Assembly: GCA_017469845.1 (NCBI GenBank)
Contig: JAFUFP010000045.1
Coordinates: 154,567-200,817, forward strand
Length of the DNA stretch: 46,251 nt
Reading direction: 5' to 3'
Origin: Bacteroidales bacterium
GTDB taxonomy: Bacteria; Bacteroidota; Bacteroidia; Bacteroidales; UBA932
How positions within the stretch are numbered: the stretch's first letter is position 1; every line of letters begins with the position of its first letter. The notes beneath the pieces were generated by a model that worked only from the letters and a program-made list of their open reading frames with translations, was not told where the DNA came from and did no database searches. Below, piece by piece: positions 32,135-40,208 of this stretch. The position numbers and the translations under genes are program-made.

Positions 32135-35100
32135 TTAGAATTGAATGTTGACACCTACGAGGAAGGTCCGTGCGCTGGGATAGTAACCCAGATCGATGCC
32201 GGACACCCAATCCTCATCGAAACCGTAGCCGATCTCAGGATCCATTCCCGAATACTTCGTGATGGTCAGGAGATTCTGGGCAGTGAAGTAGAGACGTGCC
32301 TTGCTGATGAAGGAAGAGCGGAGGAGTTTCGCGAAGTCATATCCGAGAGTCACGTTCGAGATCTTGAAGAAGTTTCCGTTCTCGATGTAGATGTCGGAGA
32401 TGTTGGACCAGTTGCGGTCGGAGCAGGTGGTCCAAAGCGGCAGGCGGTTGGAAGTGCCCTCACCGCTCCAGCAGCCTAGAAGGTCGCGGGTGTAGCTGTC
32501 GGTAGGACGGTCGAAGAATGAACGGTAGGACTTGGCGATCTGCTGGCCGAATGCTCCGTAACCTGTGACGCTGAAATCCAATCCCTTCCAAGCGAGCCAC
32601 AGGTTGAGACCCACGTTGAAGTCCGGATGAGGATCACCGATCATGGTACGGTCGTCGTCAGTAATCATGCCGTCACCGTTGGTGTCGACGAAGATAAGGT
32701 CACCGGGCTTGGCGTCATCGTACTTGGCCTTGGTAGCGTCGATCTGGGCCTGATTCTGGAACACGCCGGCGGTCTTGTAACCGTAGAAGTATCCGATCGG
32801 GTAACCGACCTGTGCACGGTACATTTCGCTCGTTCCCTGGCTCAGGACGTCATCCTCACCATGGATGATACCCTCGGCGTTGGCGATACGGGTAACCTTG
32901 TTCTTGTTGTAGGAACCGTTGAGTTTCGCTCCCCAGGTGAAAGTACCGGTATATTTGCCGTACTCGATGGAAGCCTCGATACCGGAGTTGCGGACGTCAC
33001 CTCCGTTGACATAAGGAGAGGAGAAGCCGTAAACCGAAGCGATAGGAGCCTGGACGAGCCAATCCTTGGTATTCTTGATGTATCCGTCGATGGTGATTCC
33101 GAGGCGGGAGTCGAAGAAGCGGGCGTCGAGACCGATGTTGGTCTGCTCGGAAGTCTCCCAGCTCACGTCAGGGTTGGCGAGGACTCCGGGAACCGCACCC
33201 GTCGAGAGTGTACCCTTGTCGAAGTAGTATCCTGCGCTTGAGGAAAGGCTGATCGTCGAAAGGTACTGGAAGTTGGAGATGCTGGCGTTACCGTTCTGTC
33301 CCCAAGAAGCCCTAAGCTTCAAGAAGTTGAAGTTGCCGCCGTCATTGAACCACGGTTCGTTGCTGATGACCCAACCTGCGGAAACCGAAGGGAAGATACC
33401 CCAGCGGTGACCCCTGGCGAAGTTCGAGCTGCCGTCGGCCCTCACCGTCGCGGAAAGGAGGTAAGTGTCCTTGTAAGCGTAGTTGACCCTACCGAAGAAG
33501 GAAGCCAGACCGCCCTGGGTGGAAGGAGAACCGGAAGCGGAGATTTCGCTCAGAAGAACCGGCTTCGTGTTGGATATCCATGCCCTCTCGAAGTCATTGG
33601 GGAAGATACTGTTGTTGGCGGTCGCCGAAAGGGAGTTTCCGAAGCCCCACTTCTCGATGGACTGACCGAGAACGGTGTCGAACACGTGGTCGGAATTGAT
33701 GTCGAAGTGGTATGAAGCGGTGTTCTCCCAAGTGTAACGGTGATTGAGCCTCATCGACTGGCTCACCTGGTCGTTGACCCTATACTGGGAACCGTTGAGG
33801 CGATAGATCATAGCGTATGAGCGGTTCGTCGATCCGGACAGGCGGAAACCGAACTGGCTCTTGAACTTGAGGTTCTTTATCGGTTGGAGTTCGGCGTAGA
33901 CGCTTGCATGGAGGGAATAGAACTTCTCCATGTTGCGGCCACGGTTGTAGTAGTCAAGACCGATCGGGTGCTTGGCGTCCGTGAAGAAATTCCAGCCTTC
34001 GGCCTCCTTGGCGGCCTCATCGTAGAATCCGGTCACTTTGCCGTTGGCGTCCTTGGTGTAGACGGGAAGCAGAGGAATGGCGCCGATAGCGTCATGCAGG
34101 GAGCTTTCGTAGATGTCACCCTCGCCGATTCCGCTGTTCTGTCCGAAGGAGAAGTTGAGGGTCTCGCCGAACGTGAGGACATTGAGGTTGTTCCTCTTTA
34201 TGGCCACGTTGTCGGAGTTGATGCGGAAAGAGTAACGGCGGTACTTGGCATATACGGACTCGATCTGGTTGTATCCGAGGATACCGTCCTGTCCCGTATA
34301 GGAAAGACCCATGGAGAACTTGTGCTCGGCAGTTCCGCCGGCGACGTTCAGGGAGTGGTTCTGGGTGAGGGCACCCTTGTTGTACATCTCCTTGACCCAG
34401 TTGGTTCCCTTCCAGCTGCCGTCCATTACGGACTGGTAGAGTTTGGCGGGGAGAACTGACGCGAAGTCGACGGTGGCGACACCGCTGTTCTGACGGGCGA
34501 GGTTATACAGCTGCATGTATTCCTTGGCGTCAACGAGGTCGGGCATCTTGGCGATGTACTGGCTTCCGACGTATCCGTCGTAGGAAACCACGACCCTGCC
34601 TTCCTTACCCTGCCTTGTGGTGATGAGGACGACACCGTTAGCGGCCCTCGCTCCGTAGATGGCGGCCGATGCGGCGTCCTTGAGGATGTCTATGGATTCG
34701 ATATCATTGGGGTTCAGGGCGTTGATGTCACCTCCGGCGACTCCGTCGATGACGTACAGCGGTTCCGAATCCCCGATGGTGCCGATACCGCGGATGTTGA
34801 CCTTGTAGCCGCGTCCGGGCTGGCCGCTGCTCTGGGTGATGGAGACACCCGGGCTCTGGCTCTGGAGAGCTCCGAGAGCCGAAGTCGTGCTGAGTTTCGC
34901 AAGGTCGTCACCCTTGACCTGGATGGTGGAACCGGTGATGAGTTTCTTCTGCTGGACTCCGTAACCGATGACGACGGATTCGTCAAGCTGGTCGAAGTCG
35001 GGGGTGAGTGATATGTCGACGGTAGATCGGCCGCCCACTTGGACTTCCGCCTGGTCGTATCCAAGCATATCGACGGAAAGAATGCCGTTCGCGGGAGCCT

Positions 35101-35293
35101 GGATGGAGAACGCGCCATTGGCGTCGGTGGTTGTCCATACGGAAGACCCCTTTACGACAACCGTGGCGAACGGAACGCCTGTCCCGTTCGAACTGTCAGA
35201 GACAGTTCCTTTCACCTGGATGTTCTGGGCTCCGAGAGAGAAGGCCGAAAACATCGCAAGGAGGAGTAGTGTCAATAATCTTTGGGCTTTCAT
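32135..35293 (-). CDS. SusC/RagA-type TonB-dependent outer-membrane transporter
   Basis: 1052 residues with a signal peptide (MKAQRLLTLLLLAMFSAFSLGA). Residues about 25-100 are a carboxypeptidase-regulatory-like domain (VKGTVSDSSNGTGVPFATVV), followed by the SusC linker DQLDESVVIGYGVQQKK, a plug domain (VNIRGIGTIGDSEPLYVIDG, DAASAAIYGARAANGVVLIT) and a beta barrel ending in the outer-membrane signature YPSARTFLVGVNIQF. There is no N-terminal STN domain, so it is not an anti-sigma-factor-coupled transducer. It imports oligosaccharides with SusD, powered by TonB. It lies 52 bases behind the ROK kinase gene, probably in one transcript from the promoter upstream of that gene. Confidence 0.97.
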   Translation of the reverse strand: MKAQRLLTLLLLAMFSAFSLGAQNIQVKGTVSDSSNGTGVPFATVVVKGSSVWTTTDANGAFSIQAPANGILSVDMLGYDQAEVQVGGRSTVDISLTPDFDQLDESVVIGYGVQQKKLITGSTIQVKGDDLAKLSTTSALGALQSQSPGVSITQSSGQPGRGYKVNIRGIGTIGDSEPLYVIDGVAGGDINALNPNDIESIDILKDAASAAIYGARAANGVVLITTRQGKEGRVVVSYDGYVGSQYIAKMPDLVDAKEYMQLYNLARQNSGVATVDFASVLPAKLYQSVMDGSWKGTNWVKEMYNKGALTQNHSLNVAGGTAEHKFSMGLSYTGQDGILGYNQIESVYAKYRRYSFRINSDNVAIKRNNLNVLTFGETLNFSFGQNSGIGEGDIYESSLHDAIGAIPLLPVYTKDANGKVTGFYDEAAKEAEGWNFFTDAKHPIGLDYYNRGRNMEKFYSLHASVYAELQPIKNLKFKSQFGFRLSGSTNRSYAMIYRLNGSQYRVNDQVSQSMRLNHRYTWENTASYHFDINSDHVFDTVLGQSIEKWGFGNSLSATANNSIFPNDFERAWISNTKPVLLSEISASGSPSTQGGLASFFGRVNYAYKDTYLLSATVRADGSSNFARGHRWGIFPSVSAGWVISNEPWFNDGGNFNFLKLRASWGQNGNASISNFQYLSTISLSSSAGYYFDKGTLSTGAVPGVLANPDVSWETSEQTNIGLDARFFDSRLGITIDGYIKNTKDWLVQAPIASVYGFSSPYVNGGDVRNSGIEASIEYGKYTGTFTWGAKLNGSYNKNKVTRIANAEGIIHGEDDVLSQGTSEMYRAQVGYPIGYFYGYKTAGVFQNQAQIDATKAKYDDAKPGDLIFVDTNGDGMITDDDRTMIGDPHPDFNVGLNLWLAWKGLDFSVTGYGAFGQQIAKSYRSFFDRPTDSYTRDLLGCWSGEGTSNRLPLWTTCSDRNWSNISDIYIENGNFFKISNVTLGYDFAKLLRSSFISKARLYFTAQNLLTITKYSGMDPEIGYGFDEDWVSGIDLGYYPSARTFLVGVNIQF

Positions 35294-35324
35294 AATATTA
35301 TTATTAGAAAAATAGATAATGTTT

Positions 35325-35340
35325 TTTCACTGAGGTGAAA
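35325..35340 (-). repeat. Small hairpin between ROK kinase and susC
   Basis: TTTCAC (35325-35330) and GTGAAA (35335-35340) can pair around a 4-base loop in the 52-base gap before susC. No T run follows on the coding strand, so it is not a terminator; it may be an intercistronic stability or processing element. TATTTTTC nearby is one mismatch from a -7 element. Confidence 0.4.
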
Positions 35341-35345
35341 CGGTA

Positions 35346-36173
35346 TCAGAGCATGGCGGCGCCGAGGACCATCAGGTCATCGTCGGTCATCGCCTTCATC
35401 GTGAGTCTGGCGAGGGCGTTCCTGTAGGGGAAGTTGTCCCTCAGGTACTTGCCCATCGTGGGACTGAAAAGAGGATAGGCGTTCGCCACTCCCCCACCTA
35501 TTACTATATGACTGGGGTCATATGCGTACATCACCGCGCAAAGGAGCTCACCCATGTGCAGTCCGAACTCCTCCCACAGGGCTATCGCTTCGGGATCTCC
35601 GGATAGGGCCGCCTGCGCGGCACCGTGTGGATTCCACTTCTTGTCGGCGAAGAACTGCTTGCTGCAGTACCCCTCGATATTGGAATCCTTATAGTTGAGG
35701 CAACCCAGTTCCCCTGCTCCGCAATTTGCGCCGAGGAAAAGCTTTCCCTTCTCGACGATTCCCATCCCCACGCCCGTTCCAAGGGTGATTCCGACCAGCA
35801 CCTCGGGTTTGGAGTCTTCCGGGAAAGTGGCATACGCCCCGAGAGCATAGCAGTTGGCGTCATTGTTGATGGCGACCGGAACGGAGAACCTCTCTTCCAG
35901 GTAGTCCTTCAGATGGACTTCCCTCCATGAAGGGATGTTCGCCGTATCATATACTATACCTTTCTCGACGTCCAGAACCGAAGGGACACCTACCCCGATA
36001 CCGGAAGTTCGGGGAGAGAAGATTCTCTCGATCTTTTCCGACAGATAGGAAAGGGTCTCCTCCAGGGAAGCTTCCCGGGGGAAAGAAGGAACGGAGATCC
36101 TTCCCTGGAGCACGCCGTCCTTGACATGTCCCAGACAAAGATTGGTTCCGCCTATGTCAATACCCAATTTCAT
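35346..36173 (-). CDS. ROK-family sugar kinase
   Basis: 275 residues from ATG 36173, placed at the phosphate-binding start MKLGIDIGGTN; an in-frame ATG 33 bases earlier only adds a hydrophilic stub. A second phosphate motif is VGITLGTGVGMGIV (about 127-140). The catalytic base is Asp105 in INNDANCYALG. The ROK signature region reads CGAGELGCLNYKDSNIEGYC (151-170), with Cys-Leu-Asn in place of the usual Gly-His and without the zinc-binding CxCGxxGCxE cluster, so a zinc-independent subclass. ROK kinases phosphorylate glucose, N-acetylglucosamine, N-acetylmannosamine or related sugars in the cytoplasm. Here a kinase for glucosamine or N-acetylglucosamine released by GH2/GH20 is the simplest reading. 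It heads the ROK-susC-susD unit. Confidence 0.9.
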   Translation of the reverse strand: MKLGIDIGGTNLCLGHVKDGVLQGRISVPSFPREASLEETLSYLSEKIERIFSPRTSGIGVGVPSVLDVEKGIVYDTANIPSWREVHLKDYLEERFSVPVAINNDANCYALGAYATFPEDSKPEVLVGITLGTGVGMGIVEKGKLFLGANCGAGELGCLNYKDSNIEGYCSKQFFADKKWNPHGAAQAALSGDPEAIALWEEFGLHMGELLCAVMYAYDPSHIVIGGGVANAYPLFSPTMGKYLRDNFPYRNALARLTMKAMTDDDLMVLGAAML

Positions 36174-36190
36174 ATGTATCCGTTTTTTTG

Positions 36191-36198
36191 CAAAATTA
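36191..36198 (-). promoter_or_regulatory. -7 element TAATTTTG for the ROK-susC-susD unit
   Basis: The minus strand reads TAATTTTG at 36198-36191, 17 bases before the ROK ATG. No good TTTG stands at -33, which would fit activation from the operator-like site 28-52 bases upstream. Confidence 0.45.
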
Positions 36199-36225
36199 TT
36201 GTCCAAATCAAAGATGCGGAGGAAA

Positions 36226-36250
36226 AAATACGTATTTCAATACGCAATTT
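36226..36250 (-). promoter_or_regulatory. Operator-like site with AATTTGCGTATTTG-related motif upstream of ROK-susC-susD
   Basis: Read on the minus strand, AAATTGCGTATTG (36250-36238) matches the 14-bp repeats at 40117 and 40138 except for about one missing T on each side. CGTATT recurs 12 bases on. The core CGTATT-TC-AATACG (36231-36244) is also an inverted repeat. It lies just upstream of the -7 element, as an AraC-type activator site would. Confidence 0.55.
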
Positions 36251-36349
36251 CCGTAAACTTTTAAAACGATTTATACTTTGAACGACAAACCCTTACCGAA
36301 GCATATAAATACTCCGGCCAAGAATGATCTATTTAATTTATGAAGAGAA

Positions 36350-37516
36350 CTACTTCATGAGGGCTTTGATCCTGCGGGAAAGTTCGGCGTTTTCATACAC
36401 TCCCACGAAATCCTCCGCATGGGGTCCGTAGGCGAAAACGGGGACTATTATCCCGTTGTGTCCTTTTGTCGAGAAATGAACGCTCACTTTCCTTTCTTCG
36501 AGTGAACCGTCTATGAGGGTAAGGCCTCCCGTAGCATGGTCAGCCGTTACGATTACGAGGGTGTGTCCGTCCTTTTGGGCGAACTCGAGCACGTCACCGA
36601 TGATCTTGTCGAACTCGAAGAGTTCCTCGGCCATGTGGCCGACTTTGTTGCGGTGGGCCCAGTCGTCGATCTGGGAGCCCTCTATCATGAGGAAAAATCC
36701 TTTCTTGTTGTCCAGCACTTCGATAGCCTTGCGTGCCGTTTCACGGAGAACCGGTCCCCTGTCAAGGACGGGATCCATGTCAAGCGGAGCGAAAAGACCG
36801 AGGAACTTTCCTCCCTTGAAGGAACGGACACCCTCGAGGTCGTCAACGAAGGTATATCCGAGGACTTTCATCTCATCGACGAGGTTCCTTCCGTCGGAAC
36901 GCTCCGTCCAGAACTTGAGGCCTCCTCCCGAAAGGAAGTCAACTCCGCAGCCGACGTACTGGGCGGCTATAGCCTCCTCTTCGTGACGGTCGGTGGAATG
37001 GCACACGAAATCCGCCGGAGTGGAGTCGTTGATCCTGCAGGTCACCGTGACACCCGTCTTCTTGCCCAGGGACTGGGCGTAATGGAGAAGGCTCTCCACG
37101 GGACGGCCGTCATCGTCGACTCCGATGTATCCGTACTTTGTCTTTATTCCGGAAGAGATGCCCGTACCTCCCGCAGAGGAGTCGGTCACAAGCCTGTCCG
37201 AAGCCCAGGTGCGGGAATATCCCGCCACCGGGAAATTGTCCAGATTGAGGTGTCCCCCGTTCAGGGTCCAGCCCGTGCTTATCTGTTCCAGGCCCATTCC
37301 GTCACCGATGAGGACGATGACGTTCTTTATCCTGGCGTTCTTCTTGACCGGTCCGACCTTCACCGTCTGGTAAGGGGTCTCGACATGGTATTTGTCGTCC
37401 TCGCCGAACTTGTCGTCGGCGTATTTGGAAAGGTCCCTGCCCTGGTCGGTACTCTGGGCGAAGGAAGCTGAAATGGAAATCGCTCCAAGAGCGAAAACGG
37501 TAAACAGTTTCTTCAT
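36350..37516 (-). CDS. Alkaline phosphatase (PhoA superfamily), secreted
   Basis: 388 residues with a signal peptide (MKKLFTVFALGAISISASFAQ). The PF00245 motifs are in order: VIVLIGDGMG (metal ligand Asp72), VTDSSAGGTGISSG (nucleophile Ser113 after Asp112), CRINDSTPADFVCH, FLMIEGSQIDDWAHRN (metal ligands), VTADHATGG, and a C-terminal FSTKGHNGIIVPVFAYGP with the last His ligand. It hydrolyses phosphomonoesters in the periplasm. It starts 31 bases after the GH2 gene, so the two are co-transcribed from the promoter near 40083. Co-transcription with a glycosidase rather than Pho-type genes suggests it dephosphorylates a sugar or glycan. At 388 residues it is somewhat shorter than E. coli PhoA and lacks obvious large insertions. 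Confidence 0.94.
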   Translation of the reverse strand: MKKLFTVFALGAISISASFAQSTDQGRDLSKYADDKFGEDDKYHVETPYQTVKVGPVKKNARIKNVIVLIGDGMGLEQISTGWTLNGGHLNLDNFPVAGYSRTWASDRLVTDSSAGGTGISSGIKTKYGYIGVDDDGRPVESLLHYAQSLGKKTGVTVTCRINDSTPADFVCHSTDRHEEEAIAAQYVGCGVDFLSGGGLKFWTERSDGRNLVDEMKVLGYTFVDDLEGVRSFKGGKFLGLFAPLDMDPVLDRGPVLRETARKAIEVLDNKKGFFLMIEGSQIDDWAHRNKVGHMAEELFEFDKIIGDVLEFAQKDGHTLVIVTADHATGGLTLIDGSLEERKVSVHFSTKGHNGIIVPVFAYGPHAEDFVGVYENAELSRRIKALMK

Positions 37517-37547
37517 AACACAAAAGAAGTTAGCACGTTGTCAAAAG

Positions 37548-40058
37548 TCAGTTTCCAATAGTGAACTCCACTCCCTGGGCCTTTGTCAGGCACTCCACGG
37601 TCTTTGTCTGTCCGGGGGCGAGGGAGAAGAAATTGTCGCTCCAAAGGGCCGGGACGATGAGGTTTCCTTCCTTGTCGAGGGCCTTGAGCACATTCATGTG
37701 GGAAATCTTCTCCGAAGAATTGGTGACGGTCACCCTGTATCCTCCCTCGACAGGCTCGGTGGAGATTGAGGGGGTCGGAGCGGGATTCTCGAAGGTGAAG
37801 GCGAGATCCGCCCAGCGGGTGAAGGGAGTGAGGTACCAGTTCGTCTTTGAGAAATCGTACGCGTTGTCCTTCTTGGGGATAGCGTAGAAGTTGTCGGATA
37901 TGATGTTCCCGTCTCCGTCCTTGAGGCACAGGAACACATAATGGGGAAGGCCGTCGAACTGCGAGAGGTCGAATACCGGACGGCTGTCACGGTATGTCAT
38001 CATGGCGGGCACCTTGCCTTCGCTCAGCAGTCTCGAATCCTTGTCATAGACCTTCACCTCGGCGGTGAGAACCCTGTTCTCCGGGGACTCGCTGACGGCG
38101 TATACCATCCTTTCCTGCCAGTCGAAGAGAAGCTGCATCGGCTCGCAGGCCTTCTTCGTTCCGTAATATCCCGCCGTCGGCACCCCGTACCAGTCGTAGA
38201 GCTGCCAGTAAAGTGACGGCCATGCGGAATTCAGCATCCACTGGACGATTCCGGTGGTGGTGGGGATCCTGGCCCTGAAGGCTGCGAACATTCCGCCTGT
38301 TCCGTTGTAATCGATGGCGTGGGCCTTGCGGACGAAGTCCTCCAAGGATGAAGCACCGCCGTAGTGGTTTTCGATCGCCTTGGAAAGCATCGATACGGAA
38401 TTCATCGCGGAAGAGGAAGCGGTGCAGTGGTAGTCCCACGCTTCTGAAACGGGCCAGAGCTTATCCTGTGGAATCATTCTCCTAAGGGACTCGATCTGGG
38501 GAATGTTCGCTCCGATGCCGGTTTCGGTATTGAAGCCGAAGGCTCCTCCTGCCTCGGTGTCAAAGAACCAGTAGTCGGGGCCCACGTACTCGTAGGGGCC
38601 TTCCATCTTGGTTCCCGACCATCCGCTGACCGAACTCATCTGGTTCTTGGCTGAGTTGACGTACGGACGGTATTCCTCGGCGGAATAGATCTCCATGTAG
38701 CGCTTCTCAAGACCCGGATTGGGGATGCGGTCGCTACCGGTCATCCAGGCGATGACGGCGGGATGGTTGTGAAGCCTTACAACCTGGTCCCGGAAATACT
38801 TCACCGCCATATCCTCCGACTCGGGGTCGTTGATGCAGCCGTAGCCGTCGCTTTCGGGAAGGCCGCAGTAGTCCTCCCATTCCCACTGGCAGCTCCATCC
38901 CACGAGGGCCAGAACACCCAGGCGGTCGCATAGGTCATAGACTGTGTCGTCCTTGCCCCAGATATTTTCGAAGCGGATGCAGTTGAGGTTCATGTCCTTG
39001 ACGTATTCGACCTGCCGCCGGAGAGATTCCGGAGTATCCTGGAGGAAGATGTCGTCCGTCCATCCGGCGCCCTTTATGAGTATATCCTTGCCGTTGAGGG
39101 TGAACTGACGGTAGTTCTCCCCTATAAGGCGGCTTTCTATCTTCCTTACGCCGAAAGTCGTCTCCTTCCTGTCGGAGACCTTCCCCTCGCACACGAACGA
39201 TGTTCCGAGGGTATAGAGTTCGGGGGTGCCGAGGTCATGGCTCCACCACACCCTGGGGTTGTCAAGATGCAGAAGCGGAAGTTCCGTAGGGGTTATCTTG
39301 AATACGGAAGTCTCCCCCGCACCGAGAGAAACCGGCACGGAAGCTTCACCGACTCCTTCGAGTGAAAGACGGATTTCACCGCTTGAAGGGGAAGCGGAGC
39401 GGTTGCGGAGCCTTACCCTCACTTCGAGATCCGCGCTGGAAAGTGTCTCCGTATCGAGTGAAGGTATGACGAAGACGTCCTCGACCGATATGTCACCGGT
39501 AGCGTGGAGATACACGGGGCGGACGATGCCCATGCTCTCGTCCACGGGACGGGGATTCCAGTCGACGAAGCCGATGTTGAGGTCACCGCTTTGCGCCCTT
39601 CGGAGAGTCACTTCGAGGTTATTCTTCTTTTTCAGAAGCGAAGTGACGTCATAGGCCCTACGGATGAATACGCCCTTCGTCGTATCTGAAGAAGCGATCT
39701 TCTCGCCGTTGAGGACGATATCGGCGTAGAAATCCAGTCCCTCGAAGACAAGTTCATACTTCTGTCCCGCCGAAGGAGAGGCGGAGAAGGATGTACGGTA
39801 AGTCCACGGCGAATCGAAAACACTCTTGTCGATATCCTTGTAAGCTGTCCCTTCAAGGACATTCTTTCCGAAGTATCCCCCTTCGTTGAGAGTACCCGCG
39901 ACAGTCGAAGGGACCGTCGCATCGAATTGTCCACCTACGGTGGAAGAGGACAATTTCCAACCGGAAGAAAGGGAGACCGAGTCCCCGCAATCCATCCGGC
40001 CACCACCCGTACACGACACGGCAATAGCCGCCAGAGCTGATATCCAGAATTTTCTCAT
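37548..40058 (-). CDS. GH2 lipoprotein of the exo-beta-D-glucosaminidase (CsxA) / mannosidase-like subgroup
   Basis: 836 residues from ATG 40058 (lipobox AAIAVSC); another ATG lies 12 bases upstream. The GH2 order is seen: sugar-binding jelly roll (about 25-185: FDSPWTYRTSF, GLDFYADIVLNGEKI), Ig-like domain (185-305), then a TIM barrel (LNGKDILIKGAGWTDD, LNCIRFENIWGKDD) and two C-terminal beta domains. The acid/base position reads AWMTGSDRIPN with Asp443 where most GH2 enzymes have Asn-Glu; the nucleophile is probably Glu512 in FNTETGIG. An aspartate acid/base (Asp469 with nucleophile Glu541) is characteristic of Amycolatopsis CsxA exo-beta-D-glucosaminidase. So release of terminal beta-glucosamine is the best guess, with endo-beta-mannosidase-like activity as the alternative. 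It is divergent from GH20 and co-transcribed with alkaline phosphatase. Confidence 0.9.
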   Translation of the reverse strand: MRKFWISALAAIAVSCTGGGRMDCGDSVSLSSGWKLSSSTVGGQFDATVPSTVAGTLNEGGYFGKNVLEGTAYKDIDKSVFDSPWTYRTSFSASPSAGQKYELVFEGLDFYADIVLNGEKIASSDTTKGVFIRRAYDVTSLLKKKNNLEVTLRRAQSGDLNIGFVDWNPRPVDESMGIVRPVYLHATGDISVEDVFVIPSLDTETLSSADLEVRVRLRNRSASPSSGEIRLSLEGVGEASVPVSLGAGETSVFKITPTELPLLHLDNPRVWWSHDLGTPELYTLGTSFVCEGKVSDRKETTFGVRKIESRLIGENYRQFTLNGKDILIKGAGWTDDIFLQDTPESLRRQVEYVKDMNLNCIRFENIWGKDDTVYDLCDRLGVLALVGWSCQWEWEDYCGLPESDGYGCINDPESEDMAVKYFRDQVVRLHNHPAVIAWMTGSDRIPNPGLEKRYMEIYSAEEYRPYVNSAKNQMSSVSGWSGTKMEGPYEYVGPDYWFFDTEAGGAFGFNTETGIGANIPQIESLRRMIPQDKLWPVSEAWDYHCTASSSAMNSVSMLSKAIENHYGGASSLEDFVRKAHAIDYNGTGGMFAAFRARIPTTTGIVQWMLNSAWPSLYWQLYDWYGVPTAGYYGTKKACEPMQLLFDWQERMVYAVSESPENRVLTAEVKVYDKDSRLLSEGKVPAMMTYRDSRPVFDLSQFDGLPHYVFLCLKDGDGNIISDNFYAIPKKDNAYDFSKTNWYLTPFTRWADLAFTFENPAPTPSISTEPVEGGYRVTVTNSSEKISHMNVLKALDKEGNLIVPALWSDNFFSLAPGQTKTVECLTKAQGVEFTIGN

Positions 40059-40082
40059 ACCCGAAAACATATTGGTCCGGTG

Positions 40083-40090
40083 CAAAAATA
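40083..40090 (-). promoter_or_regulatory. -7 element TATTTTTG for GH2-alkaline phosphatase
   Basis: The minus strand reads TATTTTTG at 40090-40083, an exact TAnnTTTG match; the predicted start is 18 bases before the ATG at 40058. The upstream TTTG (40107-40104) is only 13 bases away, so the -33 element is not convincing. Confidence 0.45.
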
Positions 40091-40116
40091 TGCAATTCAT
40101 ATTCAAAGTTGGTAAA

Positions 40117-40151
40117 AATTTGCGTAATTGATACCACAATTTGCGTATTTG
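40117..40151. promoter_or_regulatory. Operator-like pair of 14-bp direct repeats between GH2 and GH20
   Basis: AATTTGCGTAATTG (40117-40130) and AATTTGCGTATTTG (40138-40151) differ at one position and are spaced 21 bp start to start, two helical turns. They lie between divergent promoters of genes flanking a XylR-like AraC-type regulator. A diverged copy occurs upstream of the ROK kinase gene. Confidence 0.65.
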
Positions 40152-40176
40152 TATTTAACGTTTTAAAAAATTGTTC

Positions 40177-40184
40177 CATATTTG
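40177..40184 (+). promoter_or_regulatory. -7-like element CATATTTG for GH20-XylR-phosphatase
   Basis: CATATTTG is one mismatch from TAnnTTTG and lies 24 bases before the GH20 ATG at 40209. TTTG at 40148-40151, inside the operator repeat, is 25 bases upstream, longer than the usual spacing. Confidence 0.4.
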
Positions 40185-40208
40185 CATCAATCAATAAAGA
40201 CGCTGACA

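Noticed and set aside
31298..32479. 393-codon plus-strand ORF over susD/susC
   Set aside because: Shadow of two unmistakable SusD/SusC genes; it also crosses their junction.
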